From assembly GCF_011316935.1 (NCBI RefSeq), contig NZ_WLYS01000001.1:62001-126000 (forward strand): DNA of 64,000 nucleotides. The letters run 5' to 3'. This document shows positions 19,188-27,628 of the stretch, piece by piece. How positions within the stretch are numbered: position 1 is the first letter of the stretch; each line of letters starts with the position of its first letter. Origin of the DNA: Sphingobacterium chungjuense (lineage in GTDB: Bacteria > Bacteroidota > Bacteroidia > Sphingobacteriales > Sphingobacteriaceae). Below the pieces are notes generated by a model. It searched no databases and had not been told where the DNA came from. It saw only the letters and a program-made list of their open reading frames with translations. The translations under genes were made by a program, and so were the position numbers.

Positions 19188-19382
19188 GCTTTACAGAATG
19201 ATTAATCATTTGAATTTTATTACCAGAGAATTAACGGAGTAGTATACCTAAAACAATGTAGTAATAGCCATTTACTGATCTGCACAATGGCGTTGATACA
19301 AACAATCTGTTTTTCACATTTCATCTAAATACTCTTTTAAAATTGAGTATATTAGGGAAATTTTGATAAAACCTGATACATA

Positions 19383-20231
19383 ATGAGTGCAGATATCACT
19401 AAGTTAGAACAAATTGCATCCCAAGTAAGGCGCGACATCGTGCGTATGGTTCATTCTTGTCAATCCGGTCATCCGGGTGGATCCCTGGGCTGTACCGATT
19501 ATTTCGTTGCTTTGTATTTCCATGCCATGAAGCATGATCCTTCGTTTAATTTCAACGCGGCTGGCGAAGATCTATTCTTCCTGTCAAACGGGCATATTTC
19601 TCCTGTATTCTACAGCACGCTAGCGCGTGCAGGCTATTTCCCTGCTTCGGAGTTGGCTACTTTCAGACAGATTAACTCTCGTTTGCAAGGTCACCCGACC
19701 ACGCATGAGCATCTTCCAGGAATTCGTATCGCATCTGGTTCGTTAGGCCAAGGTCTTTCAGTAGCGATCGGTGCAGCTCAAGCGAAAAAACTAGATAAAG
19801 ATTCGCAAACGGTATACGTATTGATGGGCGATGGTGAACTGCAAGAAGGACAAGTCTGGGAAGCAGCCATGTACGCTGCACACAACAAGATGGACAACGT
19901 CATTGCGGCAGTAGACTACAATGGCGCGCAGATTGATGGCGCGACCAAAGACGTCTTGAGTTTAGGCGATCTTCGTGGGAAATGGGAAGCATTTGGCTGG
20001 GATGTGTTGGACATCGAAAAAGGAAACGATATGGCGTCGATCATTGCAGGATTGGACGAAGCAAAATCACGTTCGGGCAAAGGCAAGCCAGTAATGATCT
20101 TATTACACACGGGCATGGGATATGGCGTAGATTTCATGATGGGATCGCACAAATGGCATGGTGTAGCACCTAATGACGAACAATTAGCTTCGGCTTTGGC
20201 GCAAAATCCAGAAACGTTAGGCGATTACTAG
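19383..20231 (+). CDS. Transketolase, N-terminal (TPP-binding) subunit
   Basis: The first half of a split transketolase of the pentose phosphate pathway; 282 residues. The TPP-binding motif starts at GDGELQEGQVWEAAMYA (about residue 148) and ends at the AVDYN segment. HPGGSLGCTDY and LSNGHISPVFYS are standard. The partner subunit gene begins 58 bp downstream. Two-gene transketolases are common in several phyla and both halves are needed for the active site. The 195-bp gap before it shows no terminator that I can support. Confidence 0.92.
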   Translation: MSADITKLEQIASQVRRDIVRMVHSCQSGHPGGSLGCTDYFVALYFHAMKHDPSFNFNAAGEDLFFLSNGHISPVFYSTLARAGYFPASELATFRQINSRLQGHPTTHEHLPGIRIASGSLGQGLSVAIGAAQAKKLDKDSQTVYVLMGDGELQEGQVWEAAMYAAHNKMDNVIAAVDYNGAQIDGATKDVLSLGDLRGKWEAFGWDVLDIEKGNDMASIIAGLDEAKSRSGKGKPVMILLHTGMGYGVDFMMGSHKWHGVAPNDEQLASALAQNPETLGDY

Positions 20232-20289
20232 TCGATACAATACGACTTATCTATCGGATCACTAAACAAATCAGAACAGTAAAGAAGAC

Positions 20290-21243
20290 ATGAAAAAATA
20301 CACATATACAGAATCAAAGGATACACGTTCGGGCTTCGGCGCAGGCCTTTTAGAAGCTGGAAAAAAGAACGAAAATGTAGTGGCACTATGTGCCGACCTA
20401 ATTGGTTCGTTGAAGATGAATGATTTCATCAAAGAATTTCCTGAGCGATTCTTTCAAATCGGTATCGCTGAGGCCAATATGATGGGGATCGCTGCAGGGT
20501 TGACCATTGGCGACAAAATTCCTTTTACAGGAACATTTGCCAATTTCTCTACCGGCCGCGTCTACGATCAGATTCGTCAATCTATAGCTTATTCGGATAA
20601 AAACGTGAAGATCTGTGCTTCACATGCCGGATTAACTTTAGGAGAAGACGGAGCAACTCACCAGATCTTGGAAGATATTGGTTTAATGAAAATGTTGCCA
20701 GGCATGACGGTCATCAATACCTGTGACTTCAACCAAACAAAAGCGGCTACCTTAGCGTTGGTAGATCATGTGGGTCCTACCTATTTGCGTTTTGGCCGCC
20801 CTGTCGTGCCAAACTTTACGCCTGCAGATCAGGAATTCGTGATTGGAAAAGCGGTCATGCTGAACGAAGGTACGGATGTGACGATCGTCGCTACGGGACA
20901 CTTAGTTTGGGAAGCGATCCAAGCCGGTGAAGAGTTGGAGAAATTGGGTATCTCGGCAGAGATTATCAATATTCACACCATCAAACCTTTGGACGAAGAA
21001 GCGATCTTGGCTTCTGTCGCGAAGACAAAGTGTGTCGTGACAGCAGAAGAGCACAATAGACTAGGCGGCCTAGGTGATAGCGTTGCACAAGTATTGGCAC
21101 GCCAACTACCGAGTCCACAAGAATACGTAGCAGTAGATGATAGCTTTGGCGAATCAGGCAAACCAGACGAATTGATGGATAAGTATGGCCTGAACGCAGC
21201 TGCGATTGTTGCCGCTGCACGCAAAGTGATAACGCGTAAATAA
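20290..21243 (+). CDS. Transketolase, C-terminal (pyrimidine-binding) subunit
   Basis: The second half of the split transketolase, 317 residues: pyrimidine-binding domain (about 5-170; RFFQIGIAEANMMGIAAGL, HAGLTLGEDGATHQ) and transketolase C-terminal domain (about 185-310; TIVATGHLVWEA, EEHNRLGGLGDSVA). It follows its partner closely, and the sigma-factor gene starts only 3 bp after its stop, so some read-through into the sigma factor is likely. Confidence 0.92.
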   Translation: MKKYTYTESKDTRSGFGAGLLEAGKKNENVVALCADLIGSLKMNDFIKEFPERFFQIGIAEANMMGIAAGLTIGDKIPFTGTFANFSTGRVYDQIRQSIAYSDKNVKICASHAGLTLGEDGATHQILEDIGLMKMLPGMTVINTCDFNQTKAATLALVDHVGPTYLRFGRPVVPNFTPADQEFVIGKAVMLNEGTDVTIVATGHLVWEAIQAGEELEKLGISAEIINIHTIKPLDEEAILASVAKTKCVVTAEEHNRLGGLGDSVAQVLARQLPSPQEYVAVDDSFGESGKPDELMDKYGLNAAAIVAAARKVITRK

Positions 21244-21246
21244 TAT

Positions 21247-21792
21247 ATGGAAGACGATCTAATAATAGCCAAGTTTGCCAACGAGAATACGAGAGAAGAA
21301 GCCTTCAATCTGTTACTCAAAAAATACCAGCAGAAAATATATTGGCACGTACGCCGTATGGTCATCGATCATGATGATGCCGACGATGTGGTGCAGGACG
21401 TTTTTGTGAAGGTATGGCGCAATTTGGAAAAGTTTAGAGAAGATTCCCAACTATACACGTGGCTTTATCGTATTGCCACGAATGAATGTATTACCTTTTT
21501 GAATAAGAAGAAGCAGAAACAACATGTCTCGTTAGATGAAGAGGACTCCTCCTACCTGTCGAGCACGCTGACTGCTTCCTCTTATTTCAATGGAGATGCG
21601 GCGCAGATGAAATTGCAACAAGCATTACTCAAGTTGCCAGAGAAACAACGCTTAGTCTTTAATATGAAATATTTCGAAGATCTTAAATACGAAGAAATAT
21701 CAGAGATCGTGGGAACGAGCGTAGGAGCGCTTAAAGCGTCTTACCATTTAGCGGTGAAGAAAATAGAACTTTTTTTTCGATCAAACGATTAA
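21247..21792 (+). CDS. ECF-type RNA polymerase sigma factor
   Basis: 181 residues. Sigma region 2 at about 20-90 with DADDVVQDVFVKVWRN and the WLYRIATNECITFLNKKK segment. Region 4 helix-turn-helix at about 125-175 (LPEKQRLVFNMKYFEDLKYEEISEIVGTS, shortened here to its start LPEKQRLVFNMKYFEDL). It directs polymerase to a small regulon. The next two genes encode a single-pass membrane protein and a secreted Spy-like protein, a common sigma/anti-sigma/sensor layout in Bacteroidota. It starts 3 bp after the transketolase stop. Confidence 0.93.
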   Translation: MEDDLIIAKFANENTREEAFNLLLKKYQQKIYWHVRRMVIDHDDADDVVQDVFVKVWRNLEKFREDSQLYTWLYRIATNECITFLNKKKQKQHVSLDEEDSSYLSSTLTASSYFNGDAAQMKLQQALLKLPEKQRLVFNMKYFEDLKYEEISEIVGTSVGALKASYHLAVKKIELFFRSND

Positions 21793-21826
21793 ACCTTTTC
21801 GAAGCGGTTCACTCTATAGACTTATT

Positions 21827-22612
21827 ATGAAGGAAATCAATACATACGACGACAATCTTGAAGGAGGAGAACTTCCCGATTTCCGTGCTGTAAATCCCTT
21901 CACGGTGCCTTCCGATTATTTTGAGGAAGCTGCTGCACACATCAAGCGTGTATGCCAGTTAGCTTTTGTCGAAGATGTTGCACCGTTGTCTGATCCAAGT
22001 ATTTCTCCAACCTATTTCGAAGATCTTACCACACAAATTAAGCTTCGCATTTCTTTAGAAGAAATTTTATCAGATAGAAAAACATCTGGTTTTGATCTTC
22101 CAGCAGACTATTTTGCCGAGGCAGAACAGGAAATCTTATCCGCTGTAAAGCTTGACACGCTCGTTGGTGCTTCTCAAGAAGATATTTTCCAAGTGGAGGA
22201 TAACCAGTATTTTGATTCTTTGAGCACGCGAATCAAAGAGCGTATTGCCAGCGAATCTTATGATCTAGAAAATAAGCCCGAACCGGTTAAGGTAGTTTCT
22301 ATAAAGCCATGGATCAAATATACTGCAGCAGCAGCTTGTTTGATATGCGTATTGTCTATTGGCGCATATTTTGGACTAAATTCTGATCAAGCAGCCTCAC
22401 CTGTTGTACAGACAGCTGTTGCAGAGACCTCCTTGTCTACCATATCGGATGATGAATTGGTCGATTACATTGCTTTTAATAATGATAGCGATGATTTGCA
22501 TTATTACGTAGATTATATCTATGCCAGTGACCAAGAACAAAATGAAGATGAAGTGCGTTGCTCGGAGCTGGAAGACAAAGATTTAGAAGCTTATATAAAA
22601 CACATGTTATAA
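21827..22612 (+). CDS. Single-pass membrane protein with four YF-x-L/A repeats, putative anti-sigma partner
   Basis: 261 residues and no family I can name. The cytoplasmic part (about 1-160) holds four copies of a short motif: PSDYFEEAAAHIKRV (28-42), PTYFEDLTTQIKLRI (61-75), PADYFAEAEQEILSAV (92-107) and NQYFDSLSTRIKERI (126-140). One TM segment lies at about 163-184, followed by an acidic periplasmic tail. Its position between an ECF sigma gene and a periplasmic sensor-like gene, with a TAATG overlap into the latter, makes an anti-sigma or sigma-tethering role the best guess. No zinc-type HxxxCxxC anti-sigma motif is visible. Confidence 0.65.
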   Translation: MKEINTYDDNLEGGELPDFRAVNPFTVPSDYFEEAAAHIKRVCQLAFVEDVAPLSDPSISPTYFEDLTTQIKLRISLEEILSDRKTSGFDLPADYFAEAEQEILSAVKLDTLVGASQEDIFQVEDNQYFDSLSTRIKERIASESYDLENKPEPVKVVSIKPWIKYTAAAACLICVLSIGAYFGLNSDQAASPVVQTAVAETSLSTISDDELVDYIAFNNDSDDLHYYVDYIYASDQEQNEDEVRCSELEDKDLEAYIKHML

Positions 22613-23028
22613 TGATCCGTTTGAATCAAATTTTATTGACCTTATTCGTATCCTGTAGTATGATGTTGACCGCTACAGCTCAGAACGACGATCGTTTTGA
22701 GAAGATTGAAAACCAAAAGATAGCATATATTACCAAGCATCTGAACATTACTACATCGGAGGCGCAGCGTTTTTTCCCGCTCTACAATCAGTATAGTAAA
22801 AGTATGCAGAACATAAAATCTGCCAAATCTAATCTACGATCTCATCAGCACGAACATCAGAATAGTGATATGATCGAGTTCGATAGTAAAGAGGTGGAGT
22901 TGAAGAAACAGTATCGTAACAAATTTGCCGAAGTAATTGGGGCAGCGCGAGCATCGCAATTCTTCATGGTGGAGCAAGAATTCAAAGATATGCTTTATCG
23001 AGAATGGCAAAGCCGACAAAATAGATAG
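22612..23028 (+). CDS. Secreted Spy/CpxP-like protein, putative sensor of the ECF system
   Basis: 138 residues from ATG 22612, which overlaps the upstream stop (TAATG). Signal peptide ends near TATAQ (about 23). The mature protein is highly charged and helical, with ITKHLNITTSEAQRFFPLYNQYS, shortened here to LNITTSEAQRFFPLY, a pattern seen in the proteins often annotated as sensors of ECF-type sigma factors in this phylum. Probably periplasmic. A hairpin terminator begins at the stop codon, closing the three-gene module. Confidence 0.75.
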   Translation: MIRLNQILLTLFVSCSMMLTATAQNDDRFEKIENQKIAYITKHLNITTSEAQRFFPLYNQYSKSMQNIKSAKSNLRSHQHEHQNSDMIEFDSKEVELKKQYRNKFAEVIGAARASQFFMVEQEFKDMLYREWQSRQNR

Positions 23029-23059
23029 AAAGAAGCTCCAAAGCTTCTTTCTTTGTTTT
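23028..23059 (+). terminator. Rho-independent terminator after the sigma-factor module
   Basis: 10-bp arms GAAAGAAGCT (23028-23037) and AGCTTCTTTC (23042-23051) with loop CCAA, followed by TTTGTTTT; it starts within the stop codon. Confidence 0.75.
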
Positions 23060-23067
23060 AGGGCATG

Positions 23068-23075
23068 TACCTTTG
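23068..23075 (+). promoter_or_regulatory. -7 element TACCTTTG placed 5 nt before the aminotransferase start
   Basis: A TANNTTTG match whose last base is 5 nt from ATG 23081. Transcription would begin at or next to the start codon, suggesting a leaderless or nearly leaderless mRNA. Confidence 0.45.
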
Positions 23076-23080
23076 CAGCT

Positions 23081-24271
23081 ATGATCAGCAATAGAGAACT
23101 TTTCCTCCGTAATACGGCACAGACTTCCAATTCACCTCGGTTAGTAGAAATCGCTAAAGCGGAAGGAATCTATCTTTATGGCCCTGATGGCCAGCAATAC
23201 ATGGATCTGGTTTCCGGTTTCAACGTGAGCAATATCGGCCATCGGCATCCCAAGGTGATCGAAGCGATTCAGCAACAATTAGACAAATACCTGCATGTCA
23301 CGGTATATGGCGAATTTGTGCAAGCGCCACAAGTGCAGTTTGCGACAGAACTGTTGGCTTGCTTACCTGCCTCTTTTGGCTCCGTTTACCTTACTAACTC
23401 CGGCGCTGAGTCGGTAGAAGGCGCTATGAAGCTCGCTAAAAAATTCACCGGTAGAAGGCAAATCATCGCGGCTCGCAAGGCCTATCATGGAAGTACACAA
23501 GGCGCATTAAGTTTGATTGGCAATGAAGATTACCATCGTGCTTATGCTCCACTCCTTCCTGAAATATCTTTCATTGATTTTGGTGCGATTGCTGATCTCA
23601 ACTTAATTACCCAAGATACTGCCGCCGTCATTATCGAGCCGATACAAGGCGAAGCTGGTGTACGCGTACCAACGGCAGAATATATGCAGGCGCTACGCGC
23701 AAAATGTACAGAAATGGGTACATTGCTCATCTTTGATGAAATTCAAACGGGATTTGGCCGCACCGGAAAAATGTTTGCCTTTGAGCACTTTGGTATCGTT
23801 CCCGATGTATTAATGCTGGCAAAAGGAATCGGAGGCGGCATGCCTCTAGGCGCATTCGTCGCGCCAAAACATCTAATGGATGTGTTCAAAGACAATCCGA
23901 TGCTAGGCCATATTACCACCTTCGGCGGACATCCCGTGAGCTGTGCTGCGGCGCTTGCTTCATTGGCTGTCATTCAAGAAGAAAAGTTGGTAGAACAGGT
24001 AGCAGCTAAAGCGAATCACTTTCGAAAAGCATTGGACATTCCACAAATAAAAGAAATCCGAGGGCTGGGACTCATGATGTGCCTGCAACTGGAAACATTC
24101 GATCAAGTCTATGCGGTGAGCAACTATTGCGCAGCACGTGGCGTGATGATCGATTGGTATTTGCATTGCGAAACGGCACTTCGATTAGCGCCACCGCTCA
24201 CCATATCTGCAGCAGAAATTGATCAAGCGTGCGCTGTGATTCTAGCTGGAATACGCGAGGTAATTGGCTAA
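23081..24271 (+). CDS. Class III PLP aminotransferase (acetylornithine/ornithine type)
   Basis: 396 residues from ATG 23081 (an upstream in-frame stretch lies in the previous gene). Fold-type I signatures: NVSNIGHRHPKVIEA, NSGAESVEGAMKLAKKFTGR, the LLIFDEIQTGFGRTGKMFAF segment with the cofactor Asp, and the Schiff-base lysine in MLAKGIGGGMPLGAF. Nearest relatives by pattern are ornithine or acetylornithine aminotransferases, but no arginine genes are adjacent and substrate is uncertain. The 3' end overlaps the convergent phosphodiesterase gene by 4 bp. Confidence 0.88.
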   Translation: MISNRELFLRNTAQTSNSPRLVEIAKAEGIYLYGPDGQQYMDLVSGFNVSNIGHRHPKVIEAIQQQLDKYLHVTVYGEFVQAPQVQFATELLACLPASFGSVYLTNSGAESVEGAMKLAKKFTGRRQIIAARKAYHGSTQGALSLIGNEDYHRAYAPLLPEISFIDFGAIADLNLITQDTAAVIIEPIQGEAGVRVPTAEYMQALRAKCTEMGTLLIFDEIQTGFGRTGKMFAFEHFGIVPDVLMLAKGIGGGMPLGAFVAPKHLMDVFKDNPMLGHITTFGGHPVSCAAALASLAVIQEEKLVEQVAAKANHFRKALDIPQIKEIRGLGLMMCLQLETFDQVYAVSNYCAARGVMIDWYLHCETALRLAPPLTISAAEIDQACAVILAGIREVIG

Positions 24272-25293
24272 TTATTGGAATTATGACTAATAAATTCCCA
24301 ATCTAACTTTAACGATATAGCCAAGTGATCGCTTAGGTGCTCGCCATCATCGGTCGAGAACAAATCGTCTTCTATAGCGTAGCTCTTAGGAATTAATTTC
24401 ACATTTTTCCCGTGACGATATAATATCTTGTCGATCGATTCCATCTCGGGCTTTAGCTCTAGCTTATGAGGAATCATGAAGTCAGCATAAGGCTCCGGTA
24501 TTTTACCTTCTAGAAAAAAATCGACCCAAGGATCTACTACACCGGTTTGCTTTTTAAAATCATGAATGTTATCGCCCATAAACGCATAATGCGCATTGAA
24601 ATCGCCCATCACGATTAGTGGATTGTCTTTCGAATGCGCATTGATATAATCTGCTAGCTGCTCCATATTGTGTCTTCGCGCTTGGACAGCGGCATTATTA
24701 GTATGTGCAGTAGCATGCATATTATACAAATCAAGAAACACGTCTTTGGCAAGTTGTACTCGCATGTAAGCAAAGCCTTTAGGCGTGAGACAATCTGTAC
24801 CACTACAGTGTAGCCAAGGAACGCGACGAATCTCCATGATTGGATATTTGGAAAGCGTATTTAATCCATCTCCAAAGGGCACTTTGCCTTTGGTCTCCGT
24901 ACGGAAAGGGTGCTGGTTATATTGATATAGATCCACGTTGTAGTGAAAATCTTCTTGAACATTGATAAGATCAAACTGATCGACCTTTAAACCAATCGCA
25001 CGAATACTTTCGGCACGGGGCGTCTTGGCACTTGAGATTACTTGTGGCAATCCAGCAATATTATAAGTCAACAAATTGAGGCTGCCTGCATGGGCATCCG
25101 TCAATTCGTGTTGCACACTATACACGTAGGTATTCCGCGCTGTCGCACGCTTGTAATTCACCATGTACCAAATCATAATACCGAAAATGAGCAAAATACC
25201 AACGATAAGGCGCCAACGCTCGTACGGAATAAAGACACTCGTCCATGCCATGACTTTAAGGTGTTGTTCTACTACCAAAGTGATAAAACTCAT
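24268..25293 (-). CDS. Membrane-anchored endonuclease/exonuclease/phosphatase-family enzyme, sphingomyelinase-like
   Basis: 341 residues. One N-terminal TM segment (about 29-46) anchors it; the catalytic domain follows. The opening LNLLTYNIAGLPQ, then the catalytic-site pieces NVQED, LYNMHATAHT, VMGDFNAHY and DHLAISLKL, fit the DNase I-like phosphodiesterase fold, with a bacterial neutral-sphingomyelinase flavour (short NxxTYN start, Asp-Phe-Asn, terminal DH). Bacteria of this family make sphingolipids, so lipid phosphodiesterase activity is a sensible guess, not shown. Divergent from a glycolipid-type glycosyltransferase operon. Confidence 0.72.
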   Translation of the reverse strand: MSFITLVVEQHLKVMAWTSVFIPYERWRLIVGILLIFGIMIWYMVNYKRATARNTYVYSVQHELTDAHAGSLNLLTYNIAGLPQVISSAKTPRAESIRAIGLKVDQFDLINVQEDFHYNVDLYQYNQHPFRTETKGKVPFGDGLNTLSKYPIMEIRRVPWLHCSGTDCLTPKGFAYMRVQLAKDVFLDLYNMHATAHTNNAAVQARRHNMEQLADYINAHSKDNPLIVMGDFNAHYAFMGDNIHDFKKQTGVVDPWVDFFLEGKIPEPYADFMIPHKLELKPEMESIDKILYRHGKNVKLIPKSYAIEDDLFSTDDGEHLSDHLAISLKLDWEFISHNSNN

Positions 25294-25454
25294 ATGACGT
25301 TTATGCTAATTTGCTGTTAATATTTTACTTAATTCAGTACCCTCTAATATACTAACAATAAACTACCACGAATAGTTTATTCATTAAAGTTTAACGCTGG
25401 CAACATCTACAATTAATATCCCTTAGGTAGATTTATAAAATACGCTTACAGCCT

Positions 25455-26630
25455 ATGATAAAAGTTGCGTTATTTGCGGAGATCCTGATCAAAGACTTTG
25501 ATGGAGCCGCTCGTACATTTTTTCAACTAATCGACCGCATAGATCGGGAAGAGTTTTCTTATCTATTCGTATATGGCAATGGCCCGGAGCAATTTAGAGA
25601 TTTCAAATCTGTAAAAACCCCGCGATTACGCCTTCCTGTCAATGATGATTATTCTCTGGCACTACCCGCCCTGACGAAACAGCGTCTTTATACCCAACTA
25701 GATGAGTTTGCTCCTGATGTTATTCACATCACCACACCATCAGCATTGGGCTTCTTTGCATTGCGCTACGCGCAAAAAAGAAATATACCGGTGATCAGCA
25801 TTTATCACACCCATTTCTTAGCTTACATCCCCTATTACTTTAAGAATTTGCCCTTTCTGGTAAAGCCTGTCATGAATTGGATGGCTGGAGCGATGCTCCG
25901 TTTTTACAATAGCTGCGATAAGATCTATGTACCCACTCCAAGTATGCTGCGTAGCTTGGAACAAATTGGCATTAATCCAAAACGCATGACGCTATGGCAA
26001 CGCGGTATCAATGTAAAGCTGTTCAACCCAGCACATCGCAATAGTAAATTTATCCAGAGGGTAACGGGGAATAATCGCAAAAATATCCTGTTTGCCAGTC
26101 GACTGGTCTGGGAGAAAAACGTACAAGCACTAATAGGCTTGGCTAGTCTAATTGATACGCTATCATTACCATATAATATGATTATTGCGGGCGATGGTGC
26201 AGCCATGAAAGATATGCAGCGGCAAATGCCCCATACTTACTTTTTGGGCAAGCAAGATCACGAAGCTTTAGCTACTTTGTACGCATCGGCCGATGTCTTC
26301 GTTTTCCCATCCATCTCAGAAACATATGGCAACGTAGTCACCGAAGCAATGGCATCTGGTTTACCCTGTGTGATTGCTAATGGCGGTGGCAGCGCCGACT
26401 TAGTTTCACACGGAATAGACGGGTTTAAATGTGATCCAATGAATCCAGAAGAATACCTACGCTACATCAGGCAACTTTTAGAAGATCCGGAATTATATGG
26501 TCAGATAAGAGCTAACGCGTTGGCATCGGTGCAACAACTGAGCTGGGATGCGTTGGCTAATCGATACTTTGATGATGTGGAGCAACTGGCCGGTAAAAAA
26601 GAGGCGAAATGGATATGGAAAGCTAGTTAA
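25455..26630 (+). CDS. GT4 glycosyltransferase, MgtA/SQD2-like
   Basis: 391 residues, GT-B fold. The N-terminal half carries IHITTPSALGFFALRYA and the YHTHFLAYIPYY segment seen in transferases that glycosylate diacylglycerol-type lipids. The C-terminal half has the nucleotide-sugar site VFPSISETYGNVVTEAMASG (EX7E). Likely a cytoplasmic-face membrane-lipid or polysaccharide glycosyltransferase. Its stop shares one base with the start of the next gene (TAATG), and a second GT4 follows, so it heads a three-gene operon. Confidence 0.87.
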   Translation: MIKVALFAEILIKDFDGAARTFFQLIDRIDREEFSYLFVYGNGPEQFRDFKSVKTPRLRLPVNDDYSLALPALTKQRLYTQLDEFAPDVIHITTPSALGFFALRYAQKRNIPVISIYHTHFLAYIPYYFKNLPFLVKPVMNWMAGAMLRFYNSCDKIYVPTPSMLRSLEQIGINPKRMTLWQRGINVKLFNPAHRNSKFIQRVTGNNRKNILFASRLVWEKNVQALIGLASLIDTLSLPYNMIIAGDGAAMKDMQRQMPHTYFLGKQDHEALATLYASADVFVFPSISETYGNVVTEAMASGLPCVIANGGGSADLVSHGIDGFKCDPMNPEEYLRYIRQLLEDPELYGQIRANALASVQQLSWDALANRYFDDVEQLAGKKEAKWIWKAS

Positions 26631-27628
26631 TGCATATTATCAAGTACATCATCATTATCACAGTCTGCTTTTGCATGGCACTGTTCCTCTATCAAACAGA
26701 TTTTAAATCCGTTTTCGGTACGCTATCGGCAGTAGGCTTTAGCGCTTTACTCGTTTTTCCGCTTACGGCATTCGCCTACTATTTGGGGACCTTATCATGG
26801 CAAGTTCTGTTGGCCGAGAGCTCACAAAAAATAAATACTTTTCGGCTGTTCTTTATCCGACAAGTTGGCGAGACAGTCGGACTTTTTAACCCAACCAGTA
26901 TAGTCGGCGGAGATCTGACCAAAGTATACTACCTACAGAAATACCAAATCAGCGAACGATCGGCCGCGAACTCGGTTGTATCCTCCCGTATGACGATGAT
27001 ATTATCTCAAATATTATTAGCAACTATCGCACTCATCTGGCTGCTATACCAAACTGGAGAAACGGATTGGATGACAAATACACGAACAGCACTATACATA
27101 TTGCTATTTGTGCTATGTACGGTACAGATCGGATTATTCTACTGGATCTATCGCCCGCACTATATAGCACCTTCTCTGGTACAGGAGATGACAGCAACTG
27201 GAAGAATTGATCGACTTAAAAACAAAATGCTGCTGATATTATCCGACTTAAAAACAACTGTTCGAGCAGATCGAAAAGCATTTATCTTATCCTATTCCCT
27301 TGCCTTGCTGCACTGGGTGGTAGGCAGTCTGGAATTTTTTCTGATCTTATCTTTTTTGGGAATAGATCTCGCGATAATGCAAGCAGTACTGATGGATATG
27401 GGTGTGATCCTGATCAAAAGCGTAGGAGCATTTATTCCCGGTCAAATTGGAGTAGAAGAATTTGGCAATAAAATCGTATTAGCAGCCATCGGTGTACAAA
27501 GTGGAGTCATCTGGCTAAGTATTTCTTTACTACGCAGATCCCGGCAATTGGTGTGGGCTCTCGTTGGTTGTATCGCTTATTTCTTTTTTAGCAAACAGAT
27601 CAAACCTCCATACGTCGTCCATGAGTGA
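26630..27628 (+). CDS. LPG-synthase-TM/YbhN-type integral membrane protein
   Basis: 332 residues with about eight hydrophobic segments and the family marks GEsTVG-like RQVGETVGLFNPTSIVGGD (about 80-98), FIPGQIGVEEFGNK (about 265) and the basic C-terminal half. The family (lysylphosphatidylglycerol synthetase TM region, UPF0104) is thought to move or present lipid-linked substrates. Sandwiched with overlaps between two GT4 genes, a role in flipping or modifying a glycolipid is likely (inference). Confidence 0.82.
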   Translation: MHIIKYIIIITVCFCMALFLYQTDFKSVFGTLSAVGFSALLVFPLTAFAYYLGTLSWQVLLAESSQKINTFRLFFIRQVGETVGLFNPTSIVGGDLTKVYYLQKYQISERSAANSVVSSRMTMILSQILLATIALIWLLYQTGETDWMTNTRTALYILLFVLCTVQIGLFYWIYRPHYIAPSLVQEMTATGRIDRLKNKMLLILSDLKTTVRADRKAFILSYSLALLHWVVGSLEFFLILSFLGIDLAIMQAVLMDMGVILIKSVGAFIPGQIGVEEFGNKIVLAAIGVQSGVIWLSISLLRRSRQLVWALVGCIAYFFFSKQIKPPYVVHE

